From IMG/VR virus record IMGVR_UViG_3300009494_000022, positions 1,126 through 22,951 of that record: a stretch of DNA of 21,826 nucleotides; one strand, given 5' to 3'. Made by a program: the position numbers and the translations under genes. Within the stretch, counting starts at the first letter, position 1; each line of letters starts with the position of its first letter. Shown in pieces: positions 1 through 6,976 of the stretch. Source of the DNA: a virus. The notes beneath the pieces were generated by a model, which worked only from the letters and a program-made list of their open reading frames with translations, was not told the DNA's origin and did no database searches.

Positions 1-310
1 GGTAGTACGCCACGCGCGGCCCGATGCCGAGACTGAAGTCCGTGAAGTGGCCGGTGAAGTAGTAGAAGCCGGCATCAATGCCGACCCCGAGCCCGTCAAC
101 CGGGAACCAGAGCACTCGTGGATTGACGTCGAGCATGAGAGCGCCCTCCTCGACGTACTCGCCTTCATCAATCGGCAGAGCATAGTGCATACCGAACTGG
201 CTGGCCACGTGCCAGGTGTTTCTGGTCGCGGCCCGGCTGCCGGCCTGCGCGGATGCAAGGCTGATTACGAACACGGACAGGACAAGACAGGTGCTCAGGC
301 GTCTGGACAT
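1..310 (-). CDS. Exported beta-barrel-like host protein, N-terminal part (3' end outside window)
   Basis: The minus strand is open from ATG at 310-308 to the window edge (103 codons), with a purine-rich ribosome binding site AAGGAG just upstream (about 318-323). The first 22 or so residues form a signal peptide: MSRR, a hydrophobic stretch, then ASAQA as a likely cleavage site. The mature part alternates hydrophobic and polar residues with aromatic and glycine-rich segments (VGIDAGFYYF, FSLGIGPRVAYY), the pattern of outer-membrane beta strands. This suggests a small porin-like or outer-membrane-like protein of a Gram-negative host. I do not recognise a specific family. It is transcribed away from the phage and has its own promoter, so it is most likely a host gene flanking the prophage. 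Confidence 0.75.
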   Translation of the reverse strand, partial: MSRRLSTCLVLSVFVISLASAQAGSRAATRNTWHVASQFGMHYALPIDEGEYVEEGALMLDVNPRVLWFPVDGLGVGIDAGFYYFTGHFTDFSLGIGPRVAYY

Positions 311-367
311 CTCACTCTCCTTCGTTGTTAGCAGAATGCGCATCAGATCCTTCGCTGCCACGCAGTG

Positions 368-396
368 AAGATAGACCGCCTGTGGTTCGGAGTCAA
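368..396 (-). promoter_or_regulatory. Sigma70-type promoter of the flanking beta-barrel gene
   Basis: Read on the minus strand, TTGACT (396-391) is followed by a 17-base spacer and TATCTT (373-368). Predicted transcription would start near 361, giving a leader of about 50 bases before the ATG at 310. Only about 20 bases separate the -35 box from the candidate phage end at 417, so the insertion appears to spare this promoter. Confidence 0.55.
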
Positions 397-416
397 GATG
401 AACCGGGTTGGGACTA

Positions 417-449
417 TGTACTGGTCTGAGTTGTGTCATTTGGTCTGAG
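417..449 (+). repeat. Candidate left phage end with paired transposase-binding motif
   Basis: The sequence starts TGTAC at 417. The 9-base motif TGGTCTGAG then occurs at 422-430 and again at 441-449, 19 bases apart. Transposable phages such as Mu begin with 5'-TG and carry several transposase-binding sites within the terminal 100-200 bases. The stretch 417-517 is non-coding and lies between the host-like promoter and the stop of the first phage gene. The boundary is inferred; no target duplication can be tested here. Confidence 0.4.
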
Positions 450-517
450 GTAGGAGCGTTGGGGTTGGATTGTGGCTGTGACGTCGGCGTTACGTTTGGA
501 ATGTTTCGTGGCGCAGG

Positions 518-1108
518 CTATTTCCGGAAGCAAAGTTCGATGCCGTTTCGGGTTTCATCCGGAGTACCGACCCCTGCTGGTCGTGGCTCGATTTCCGGTC
601 GGGCCCAGAACCCGGCGGCGACCCAGTCGTATCCCTCGAACGTCCTCTTTGAGTGCACGTACACCCAGATTACATCCTGAGACGACCGATATCGCTCCAC
701 AACATGCTCCACGACGGCTGAGAGAGACTTTCTGCTGCTGTCGTCCTGGTAGAAAACCCTAACCCCCAGGCGGCGCGCACCGGGGATGGCATAGTCCTTG
801 GTGCTGATCACCAAATAAGACGGGGCGCTTCGACCTGACCGGTCGTTGGACCTGAGCGCGGAACTACACAGCCAGCCCCAGGCAGTAATTACAACGCCGG
901 CTACTACTACCCACACCCAGAACCGCAGACGTTTCTGGAGGCGCTGTATCTCAGCGTGGGGGTTGGCATCAGGAGGAGGAGTTTCGCCAGGCCCGTAGAC
1001 ATGGGTGATGCGGCACCCACAATGCGGGCAGAACGAGACGTCCGGAGAGAGTTTCCCCCGACAGGTGGTGCAGTGGTACTCAATGTCGTTTCGGGGAGTG
1101 TCCGGCAT
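518..1108 (-). CDS. Zinc-ribbon, single-membrane-span protein co-expressed with the repressor
   Basis: A 196-residue protein. The N-terminus holds a zinc ribbon (C13xxC16 and C27xxC30, the CTTC and CPHC pairs), followed by a proline-rich linker, one membrane helix at about 63-84 (FWVWVVVAGVVITAWGWL), and a C-terminal domain of about 110 residues that I do not recognise. The amphipathic stretch before the helix is basic, consistent with the zinc ribbon being cytoplasmic. The ATG lies one base after the TAG stop of the repressor, so the two genes should form a coupled leftward operon expressed in the lysogen. That position is typical of superinfection-exclusion or lysogenic-conversion genes, but this function is inference from location only. 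Confidence 0.7.
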   Translation of the reverse strand: MPDTPRNDIEYHCTTCRGKLSPDVSFCPHCGCRITHVYGPGETPPPDANPHAEIQRLQKRLRFWVWVVVAGVVITAWGWLCSSALRSNDRSGRSAPSYLVISTKDYAIPGARRLGVRVFYQDDSSRKSLSAVVEHVVERYRSSQDVIWVYVHSKRTFEGYDWVAAGFWARPEIEPRPAGVGTPDETRNGIELCFRK

Positions 1109-1109
1109 C

Positions 1110-1766
1110 CTAGAACTTCTCCCGGATCAACTGGATGACCTTGCCGACGATGCGGGCGCCGTCACGAGAACGGGAGACTTGGAGCGGCGCGGCGTCACGG
1201 TTGAGGCCGAGCAGGTAGACCGTGTGGTCGTCCATAGAGACCTTCTTGAGCATGACCTGGTGGTCCACGACCACAACAGCGATGTCGTTGTTCTGGGGCG
1301 GGCAGGTCTTGTCGATGACGATGATGTCTCCAGACCTGAAGACCGGCTCCATGCTGCGGCCGGAAACCCTGGACGCGAAACACTGACAGGTGGAGTGCTT
1401 GCCCAAGAAAACCGGGAACATGCGTTCGACTTCGTCCTCGGGAATGTGCCGACCGACGCCGGTCGATACGCTGCCGACCAGGGGGATTTCCGTTTGACCG
1501 TACAAGGGTGGACGGTCGGCGGCGCGGTCGACCAACGGAAGCATCTCCCCTTTACCAGTCAGCACCCAGTTGCCGGAGAAGCCGAGCTTCTCGACACCGG
1601 CGATCATGTCCAGCGACGGCGCCGACTTGTCGAGTTCGACGGCGGAAACGAAAGCCTGAGTGCACCCCCCTAAGACCCCGGCGAACTGTGTCTGGTTCAT
1701 AGCGAGCGCCTTTCGTACACGGCGGAGGCGCAAACCCAGTCCCCGCCTAGTGCCCAAGGTCATCAT
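1110..1766 (-). CDS. S24/LexA-type phage repressor (XRE HTH plus peptidase domain)
   Basis: A 218-residue protein. Residues about 10-70 form a lambda-repressor-like helix-turn-helix (LRRVRKALAMNQTQFAGVLG followed by a second helix with CTQAFVSAVE). Residues 93-218 form an S24 peptidase domain: VSGRSMEP with nucleophile Ser138, FRSGDIIVID, and the Lys174 dyad partner in VMLKKV. The expected autocleavage segment is PLVGSVSTG (95-103), with Thr102-Gly103 where LexA-type proteins usually have Ala-Gly. It is divergent from the Ner-like gene across a control region with operator-like sites, so it is probably the lysogeny repressor, inactivated by RecA-stimulated self-cleavage. A second ATG follows immediately; the choice of start is not critical. 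Confidence 0.92.
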   Translation of the reverse strand: MMTLGTRRGLGLRLRRVRKALAMNQTQFAGVLGGCTQAFVSAVELDKSAPSLDMIAGVEKLGFSGNWVLTGKGEMLPLVDRAADRPPLYGQTEIPLVGSVSTGVGRHIPEDEVERMFPVFLGKHSTCQCFASRVSGRSMEPVFRSGDIIVIDKTCPPQNNDIAVVVVDHQVMLKKVSMDDHTVYLLGLNRDAAPLQVSRSRDGARIVGKVIQLIREKF

Positions 1767-1767
1767 C

Positions 1768-1786
1768 TAACAACTTCCGTTTGTAT
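1768..1786. promoter_or_regulatory. Operator-like site on the repressor side
   Basis: ACAA at 1770-1773 and TTGT at 1781-1784 form an imperfect inverted repeat with a 7-base spacer, the same core geometry as the better site at 1803-1821. It overlaps the predicted -10 of the leftward repressor promoter (TACAAA on the minus strand, 1785-1780, with a weak TTGTAT -35 at 1808-1803), so it could mediate autoregulation. This site is weaker and its assignment is tentative. Confidence 0.4.
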
Positions 1787-1795
1787 TTCCTTTGC

Positions 1796-1824
1796 TTGAC
1801 AGATACAAGTGAGGCTTGTATTAT
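1796..1824 (+). promoter_or_regulatory. Early rightward promoter with embedded operator
   Basis: TTGACA (1796-1801), a 17-base spacer, and TATTAT (1819-1824) give a near-consensus sigma70 promoter. The spacer and -10 contain the perfect inverted repeat ATACAAG (1803-1809) / CTTGTAT (1815-1821), separated by five bases, so bound repressor would block RNA polymerase directly. Predicted transcription starts near 1831. Confidence 0.8.
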
Positions 1825-1830
1825 ATCCAC

Positions 1831-2109
1831 GTGCCATCAACAACTGCTCACGGCAGATTAGCGGCAAAGAAGTTGGTTGTCAAGAAACCGTCCCGGTTCC
1901 CGAACACCCAGGCAATCCAGAAGTCCCTGATTGACCACCGCTGGTCGGTAACGAAACTGGCCCGCCGAGCCGGGCTTTCCAGGAACTACGTGAGTCAGTT
2001 GATACATGGCCGGCTGACGCGGCCGGCGGCTCAGCGGCGGATAGCCCGGGCGCTGAGCATGCGATTGGACAGGGCGTTTCCGAGGAGAGGACGGAGGACT
2101 GAGGAGTGA
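1831..2109 (+). CDS. Ner/Cro-like early regulator (HTH)
   Basis: From GTG at 1831 the protein is 92 residues. A helix-turn-helix covers about 39-61 (SVTKLARRAGLSRNYVSQLI), preceded by a basic arm and followed by an arginine-rich tail. Its place as the first rightward gene, divergent from the repressor, matches Mu Ner or lambda Cro, which repress both early promoters when lytic growth starts. The start is uncertain: the frame extends upstream into the -10 box, which cannot be translated from this promoter. GTG 1831 coincides with the predicted transcription start, implying a leaderless message. A TTG at 1873 is a weaker alternative. Confidence 0.75.
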   Translation: MPSTTAHGRLAAKKLVVKKPSRFPNTQAIQKSLIDHRWSVTKLARRAGLSRNYVSQLIHGRLTRPAAQRRIARALSMRLDRAFPRRGRRTEE

Positions 2110-2126
2110 GGAGAGAAGGAGGCGGA

Positions 2127-2390
2127 ATGAAACGGCACAGGAAAGTGGAAGCTGGTTGTTGTCGGGTGACGCGGCGCGGTGTGATGCGGCTGCCGGAGCA
2201 CATGCTGTCCCGCGCGGAGTGGCTGGCGGGGCAAGCCCGGTTGCTGTACTTCGTCCCCGAGCGGCATTTCTACGGCGGGTACCTGGTGTTTGACCTGTGG
2301 ACGACGATTTCTTCGTCGCGCAGGTTCCGGATGTGGATGGGCAACGCGCTCGCCCGGTCCCTGGGTGTGCCCCTGACCCTTCCGATCTAA
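2127..2390 (+). CDS. Hypothetical small basic early protein
   Basis: An 87-residue protein from ATG 2127, chosen because a strong AAGGAGG site lies 5-6 bases upstream inside a purine-rich tract; an in-frame GTG further upstream (2106) has no such site. The sequence is basic at the N-terminus (MKRHRK), with a central region rich in aromatics (YFVPERHFYGGYLVFDLW). I recognise no family and see no signal peptide or metal-binding motif. It lies in the early operon between the Ner-like gene and a very small basic protein. Confidence 0.6.
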   Translation: MKRHRKVEAGCCRVTRRGVMRLPEHMLSRAEWLAGQARLLYFVPERHFYGGYLVFDLWTTISSSRRFRMWMGNALARSLGVPLTLPI

Positions 2391-2402
2391 AAGGGGGACA
2401 AG

Positions 2403-2567
2403 ATGAGAAAACCACGGAAGAACGCAGACGGGCAGGGATGGCTGGAGGCGCGGCAAAGCAGACGGCGGAGGTACAAAGAGGAATTGCAGTGTCAGGTAGC
2501 GGGGGAAACGGAGAGAAGGATTCGGAGATTCAAGGGTTCCAGGAAAGACAACAAGGCTCGTGGCTAA
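2403..2567 (+). CDS. Hypothetical 54-residue arginine/lysine-rich protein
   Basis: ATG at 2403 follows a GGGGGA ribosome binding site by four bases. The product begins MRKPRKNADGQGWLE and is very basic (RQSRRRRYKEE, RRIRRFKGSRKD). The last codons overlap the GTG start of the next gene (GTGGCTAA), suggesting translational coupling. The segment CAAGGGTTCCAGG near its 3' end also occurs in the repeat at 19127-19159, so its C-terminus may be repeat-derived. The family is unknown. Confidence 0.5.
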   Translation: MRKPRKNADGQGWLEARQSRRRRYKEELQCQVAGETERRIRRFKGSRKDNKARG

Positions 2568-3618
2568 ACACCTAGCCAAAGTCAACCGCGCGCGTCGGGC
2601 TTACGAACTCGACGCCCTCATCGCTCACGGCATGCGCAAGACCATCCAGGCTATCCTGGAAATCGGCGCCGCCCTCAAAGAGGTCCGCGACGAGAGGCTC
2701 TACGCTGAGCTTGGCTACGTCAACTTCGAGGCCTACACCGTTGAGCGCTGCCAGATGGCTCGGGCCAATGTCTACCGCTACATCGGAGTGGTCGAAAAGC
2801 TGCCGCTCGAGTTTGTCTCACGCGTGGGACGATTGGATATCCCTCCGAGTTTTCGGCGACTTGCAGCATTGCCGAACGATCAAGAAGCCCTCTCCTCGCT
2901 GACAGCAGAAGACATCGAGCGCCTCCGGGACATGTCTGACGCTGATTTCGATGACGAACTCGCCAAACTCAAAGGCTACGACCGTTCCCGCGACGGTGGC
3001 CGGGGTCCGTCCGATCTGGACCGACCCCATGTGTCCCGGGACCGGTATCGGGACCAGGCAAAGAAGCTCATCCGGCTCAAGGAGAAGTACGACGCCGCCC
3101 GGGCGGAAATGAAGGAAATCCTTGCCACGGTCAAGCGGCTCTGCGACCAGAACGAGCAGCAGCGTGCCCTGCTCATGGCCGATGACCGGACCCGGGCCCA
3201 GCAGTTGGTCATCGAGCAACTCTCCCAGACCATTTCCGAGTACAAGACTTCTGAGGCCAAGACTGCGGTCCAGAAGGTCGACCGCGAGACCGCGATCCGG
3301 TTGATTACTGAGCTACGCATCCACGTTTTCCAGGTCCTGCGCAACTTCCGCGAGGAGGTCCACCTGCCGGACATTGAGACCGCTGCCTGGTTCGACCTCA
3401 CCTGCGACGGCCTGCGCCTGGACCTCCAGCAGATGCGTGACTTCGTGGCGTCCGAGGCCTTGAAGCAGTTCGGCGAAACCGGTGTCGACACCCCGCTGCC
3501 TGACGCCTCGGTCGCCCTCGCGACACTGACCAAGGCAATCCGCAAGAACATGGCGAAGCTGGACCTGGAAGCCGGCCTGACCCGTGAAGTCGGCAAACCC
3601 AAACCGGAGAGCGACTAG
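2560..3618 (+). CDS. DUF3102/ParB-like DNA-binding protein with coiled coil
   Basis: A 352-residue protein. The N-terminal 80 residues (IQAILEIGAALKEVRDERLY, then ARANVYRYIGVVEKL) resemble the helical HTH domain of DUF3102-like and ParB-like phage proteins, where a short helix set ends in a DNA-recognition helix. A charged linker (about 140-160) leads to a long coiled coil at about 162-232 rich in K, E, R and Q, then a helical C-terminal domain. The GTG start overlaps the stop of the preceding small gene. It sits directly upstream of the transposase (4-base gap), where Mu has no such gene; a role in organising phage ends or replication is inference. Confidence 0.65.
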   Translation: MAKHLAKVNRARRAYELDALIAHGMRKTIQAILEIGAALKEVRDERLYAELGYVNFEAYTVERCQMARANVYRYIGVVEKLPLEFVSRVGRLDIPPSFRRLAALPNDQEALSSLTAEDIERLRDMSDADFDDELAKLKGYDRSRDGGRGPSDLDRPHVSRDRYRDQAKKLIRLKEKYDAARAEMKEILATVKRLCDQNEQQRALLMADDRTRAQQLVIEQLSQTISEYKTSEAKTAVQKVDRETAIRLITELRIHVFQVLRNFREEVHLPDIETAAWFDLTCDGLRLDLQQMRDFVASEALKQFGETGVDTPLPDASVALATLTKAIRKNMAKLDLEAGLTREVGKPKPESD

Positions 3619-3621
3619 CCG

Positions 3622-5244
3622 ATGCCGGCCCGCTGGCTGCTTGAGACCATTGCATGCGAGATCGACTCCGGTGCCCTCACAGTGCAGGAGGCCGTCGAGA
3701 AGCACCAGGTTTCCCGCTCTGCCATCTACCGGTACCTGCAGCAGTGCCGCGCCCCGGGCGAGCAGCGAGTGAAGTACACACCGCATGAATACCGGCTTGC
3801 CCTGGCGGTGTCGGCCGTGATTCTGCGCGCCATGTCGAAGAAGAAGAAGCGGACCATCCCGACCCACCTTGCCATCACCGAACTCGTCCGGCTCGGCCAC
3901 ATGCAGACCGACGACACCGGCCGGCCCGAGTTATCGGTCCGCCGCGCCAACCAGCTCCTCAAGGCGCTCGGCATCTCGGCCCGTCACATGCGCAACCCGT
4001 CGCCCTGCGTCCGGCTCCAGGCCGCCGGTCCGAACCACGTACACGAGGCGGACTTCACTGAGGCCGCGTTTGTCTACCTCGACAACCTGACTGTTCGGTT
4101 CCATCGCGAGCTGACAAAAAAGAAGAAACCGGCTCACCGTACCAAGATTCTGCTCGGTGTGGTAAAGGATCACTTCTCTCGGGCAATCCTGGCCGCCCGG
4201 GCCTACCCGGCGAAGGCCGAGGGTACGAGAGAAACGATGCAACTGCTCCACGACGCCTGGAGTCCCAAACTCGGGACCTCCGGGCTACCTCACGGCTTGC
4301 CCTGGAACCTGTACACCGATCAGGGCCCCGGATTCACGTCGCGCACGGCGAAGACGGCCTGCAAGGCGCTCTTCATCAGCCTCGACCCCCACTCTCCCGG
4401 CAACCCTCGCGCCACCGGCTTGGCTGAGGGCACCATCAAGTCGCTCACCACTTTTCAGCACCTGCTCAAGGCCCGCATGTGCCAGGGCGTGAGCATCGAC
4501 CTCGACCAGCTCAACGCCTGGATGCAAGAATGGGCCATCGACCAGAACACCCTGCCGCACCCGATGACCAAAGGCACAACCCGGGTTCAGGCCTGGCAGA
4601 ACATCGTCGATGACGACATTCGCCGCTGCCCGCCCTGGGACGTCTTCTGCAAGCTCGGGGCCTACCGCGACGAACCCCGCAAAGTCGCTTCCGACGGGAC
4701 AATCAAACTCGACAGCACTCACTACGCCGTTGGCACCGAGCACCACGGCCGCTTCGTCTATCCGTACAAAGGCCCGGACAACAAGGTCTACGTCGAGATT
4801 CCGGGTCAGGGCATCACCGGCCCGCTTCAGCCCGGTGTCCCGCTGGTTGCCTTCGGGACGTTCAAGCCGCCACCGCTCACCACGTCCGAGAAGCGCCTGC
4901 GCGAAGTCCGGCAGGTGGCAGAGGATGAGCTCGGCTACACCCCGGACGACGTCGAGTACCAGCGTCGCACCGACGAAGTCTGGCTGCCGCGTGAAGGCCG
5001 CAAGGTCGTTGATGACGCCGGCAGTTCCGACCGCTTCTACGCATCGGTCTTCGAGGCCAAGTCCGCCCTGGCCGACACCGTGGACCTCGGTTCGCTCCCG
5101 CACGAGGTGGTAGAGGAGATCGAGCGCACGCTCGAAGACCGGGCCGACAAAGCCGGGCTGATCTCCACCGCTGTCGTTGACGAAATCGCCGGTCTGGTTT
5201 CCGCGTCCGACCGGTCCGACGGGTCAGGCAGGTCCGACTCATGA
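3622..5244 (+). CDS. DDE transposase (Mu A / TniA / TnsB-like)
   Basis: A 540-residue protein. An HTH at about 18-41 (TVQEAVEKHQVSRSAIYRYL) and a second basic helical region to about 130 should bind the phage ends. The rve/RNase H catalytic core follows, with D144 (HEADFTEA), D233 (YTDQGPGF) and E269 (GLAEGTIKS). There are 35 residues between the second Asp and the Glu, the spacing of retroviral integrases and TnsB/TniA types rather than the longer gap of MuA. A Mu-transposase C-terminal beta-barrel lies at about 335-410 (DGTIKLDSTHYAVG). The C-terminus ends in a Ser/Asp/Arg tail (ASDRSDGSGRSDS) encoded by a GTCCGAC-type repeat. The product should carry out integration and replicative transposition of the phage with the ATPase at 5609. 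Confidence 0.93.
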   Translation: MPARWLLETIACEIDSGALTVQEAVEKHQVSRSAIYRYLQQCRAPGEQRVKYTPHEYRLALAVSAVILRAMSKKKKRTIPTHLAITELVRLGHMQTDDTGRPELSVRRANQLLKALGISARHMRNPSPCVRLQAAGPNHVHEADFTEAAFVYLDNLTVRFHRELTKKKKPAHRTKILLGVVKDHFSRAILAARAYPAKAEGTRETMQLLHDAWSPKLGTSGLPHGLPWNLYTDQGPGFTSRTAKTACKALFISLDPHSPGNPRATGLAEGTIKSLTTFQHLLKARMCQGVSIDLDQLNAWMQEWAIDQNTLPHPMTKGTTRVQAWQNIVDDDIRRCPPWDVFCKLGAYRDEPRKVASDGTIKLDSTHYAVGTEHHGRFVYPYKGPDNKVYVEIPGQGITGPLQPGVPLVAFGTFKPPPLTTSEKRLREVRQVAEDELGYTPDDVEYQRRTDEVWLPREGRKVVDDAGSSDRFYASVFEAKSALADTVDLGSLPHEVVEEIERTLEDRADKAGLISTAVVDEIAGLVSASDRSDGSGRSDS

Positions 5245-5597
5245 TCCAGCCCGCCCGCACCGTCTTCTGCCCGCCGCGCTTCACGCCCGTCGAAGTCGAG
5301 AAGATATTCGCTGCGGCCCAGGGCCGGTGCCTCTACTTCAGCCGGTCCGAGCCGCAGAACGTACAGACCAACGACCTGGGTCCATACCTGCTCTGCTACG
5401 CGCGCGGCGAGGATTGGAAAGCCGGCCTGCCGGTATCCCGTCGCCGCTTCTACCAGGTGTTGAAGAGTTACCGCGAGCCGGTCTGTCCGGAGCGCGTGCT
5501 GGCCTTCCAACGGGAAGGACTGACGCTCCGCCAGCTTGCTCGTCTGTTCAAAACGTCGACCTCAAGCATCCAGCGATATCTGGATGAGGTCGGCTAA
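5241..5597 (+). CDS. Small HTH protein between transposase and ATPase
   Basis: A 118-residue protein whose ATG overlaps the transposase stop (ATGA), implying coupled translation. The C-terminal third (about 86-117, LTLRQLARLFKTSTSSIQRY) is a resolvase-like helix-turn-helix resembling the N-terminal HTH of the adjacent transposase (SRSAIYRYL). The N-terminal part has no motif I recognise. Mu has no gene here, while Tn7-like elements encode extra DNA-binding subunits next to the transposase. A role as an accessory transposition or end-binding protein is inferred from position and the HTH only. Confidence 0.7.
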   Translation: MIQPARTVFCPPRFTPVEVEKIFAAAQGRCLYFSRSEPQNVQTNDLGPYLLCYARGEDWKAGLPVSRRRFYQVLKSYREPVCPERVLAFQREGLTLRQLARLFKTSTSSIQRYLDEVG

Positions 5598-5608
5598 AAG
5601 GAGGCCCA

Positions 5609-6544
5609 ATGGCTACCATGTTCCGCGTCAACTGCTCGGCTCGGACTTACGAGAGCCGGTCAGTCAAACGCATTGCTCGGGAGGTCGACTCCCTTATGGA
5701 CAGTCCCGGCGCGACCCTTGTCGTCATCGGCGAGATCGGCGCCGGCAAAACCACGGCTGCATTCCACGCGCTCGGTCCGCACGAAGAAAGCGGTGACCGC
5801 ATTATCTGGATACAGCATCCGGACCGGGCTCATCTTGGCATCGGCACCATCATGAGCGCCATGGTCCGGACTCTCAAAGAAGCAGTCCGGCGCGACATCG
5901 ACGCCCGGACCGAGCAGCTCCGCAAGCTCCTTGGCACGGCGACGCGGGAGCACCGGGTCTGTGTCGTAATCGACGACGCCCAGGAACTCCCTACCCGCAC
6001 GCTCCGGGCGCTCAAGCTCCTCCTCGAGCTCCACTTCGCCCAGCGCAAAAGCCTGTTCTCTCTGCTCCTGGTCGGCACGCCCGAGCTCGAATCCCGGCTC
6101 CAGATGGTGCCGCAGCAATTCTGGCGCTGCCGGTTCGTCGACCTCAAGCTGCTCTCCCAGACCGAAGCCAAGGCCCTGGCGCTCTGGGTTGCGGACTGGG
6201 GCAACGTCCCGATTGACGCTGCTGCTGCGGAAGCCATCGGCAAACGCTACCAGAACCCGCTTGTCATCGCCAGCGTCGTCGCCGGGGTCCAGGACATGGC
6301 CGAGCGTGCTGCCGAGAAGCGCGTTACGGCAGCGGTCACCCGCACCTACCTCAACGCCGCACTGCGGCGTCAGGTCGAACGTGCCGGCATCAGCCAGGGC
6401 GACCTCGCGAAGGAACTCGGCTGGTCCCCGGCCAAAGTGTCGAAGGTCGTCACCGGCAATTACCCCGGGGACAGGAGTTCTGAACTCGTCGCCGGCCTGG
6501 CCCGGATTCGCAACGGCAGCACCGCGAAGGCAGGTGCACGATGA
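5609..6544 (+). CDS. AAA+ transposition ATPase (MuB/TniB/TnsC-like) with C-terminal HTH
   Basis: A 311-residue protein. Walker A is GEIGAGKTT (41-49), Walker B VCVVIDDAQE (117-126) and a sensor-1-like LLVGT (153-157), as in the MuB, TniB and ExeA-related ATPases that choose target DNA and activate the transposase. Residues about 255-285 (ISQGDLAKELGWSPAKVSKV) form an XRE-type HTH. In MuB the HTH is N-terminal, so the domain order is reversed here. A strong AAAGGAGG site precedes the ATG. The stop overlaps the next ATG (ATGA), so the transposition operon continues without a break. Confidence 0.9.
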   Translation: MATMFRVNCSARTYESRSVKRIAREVDSLMDSPGATLVVIGEIGAGKTTAAFHALGPHEESGDRIIWIQHPDRAHLGIGTIMSAMVRTLKEAVRRDIDARTEQLRKLLGTATREHRVCVVIDDAQELPTRTLRALKLLLELHFAQRKSLFSLLLVGTPELESRLQMVPQQFWRCRFVDLKLLSQTEAKALALWVADWGNVPIDAAAAEAIGKRYQNPLVIASVVAGVQDMAERAAEKRVTAAVTRTYLNAALRRQVERAGISQGDLAKELGWSPAKVSKVVTGNYPGDRSSELVAGLARIRNGSTAKAGAR

Positions 6545-6960
6545 CCTTCGAAGACAAGGTTTCTGCGCTCCTTCGAGCGGAGGGTATTAGGATGAACACC
6601 GAAGACAAGGTCTCTCAGATTCTTTCGATCATCGCCCAGGAGGCAGTGGCTGTCGGGCAGGAATTCGGTTGTACCACTGCCGATATGGTCCGGCTCACCT
6701 GGGATCTCGACCGCCTGGCAACCGAATACTCGGTCCTGGTTTCGGCTCTCGTCATCCGGTTCACTCCGCAGAGGGTCCACCAACATATCAAAGACGCCGG
6801 CCTGGAATACGCAGAAGTCTGGTCCGTCGGTGTCACGAGCCGGCACAAGCTCCACGTTCTGCTCCGGCCGCCCGTGGTCGAATCCGGTTCGTGTCCGGAC
6901 TGCTCTCATCGCAAGAGCGTGGGTTCCGGTCGGTGTCCGCCGTTCCGGCCCGGTTCCTGA
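6541..6960 (+). CDS. Hypothetical early protein with repeated N-terminal segment
   Basis: A 139-residue protein overlapping the ATPase stop. The opening MTFEDKVSALL is repeated 17 residues later as MNTEDKVSQIL, where a second ATG (6592) has a better placed GAGG site; translation could start at either, giving 139 or 122 residues. The middle is helical and the C-terminus contains CPDC and further Cys/His residues (SCPDCSHRK) that might bind zinc. No family is recognised. Confidence 0.6.
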   Translation: MTFEDKVSALLRAEGIRMNTEDKVSQILSIIAQEAVAVGQEFGCTTADMVRLTWDLDRLATEYSVLVSALVIRFTPQRVHQHIKDAGLEYAEVWSVGVTSRHKLHVLLRPPVVESGSCPDCSHRKSVGSGRCPPFRPGS

Positions 6961-6976
6961 TTAGAAGGAGGCGAAT

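Noticed and set aside
47-331. Plus-strand frame opposite the beta-barrel gene
   Set aside because: The minus strand has a signal peptide, ribosome site and promoter; the plus frame has none.
2297-2575. 92-codon frame overlapping two small early genes
   Set aside because: It has no ribosome site and conflicts with the well-spaced starts at 2127, 2403 and 2560.
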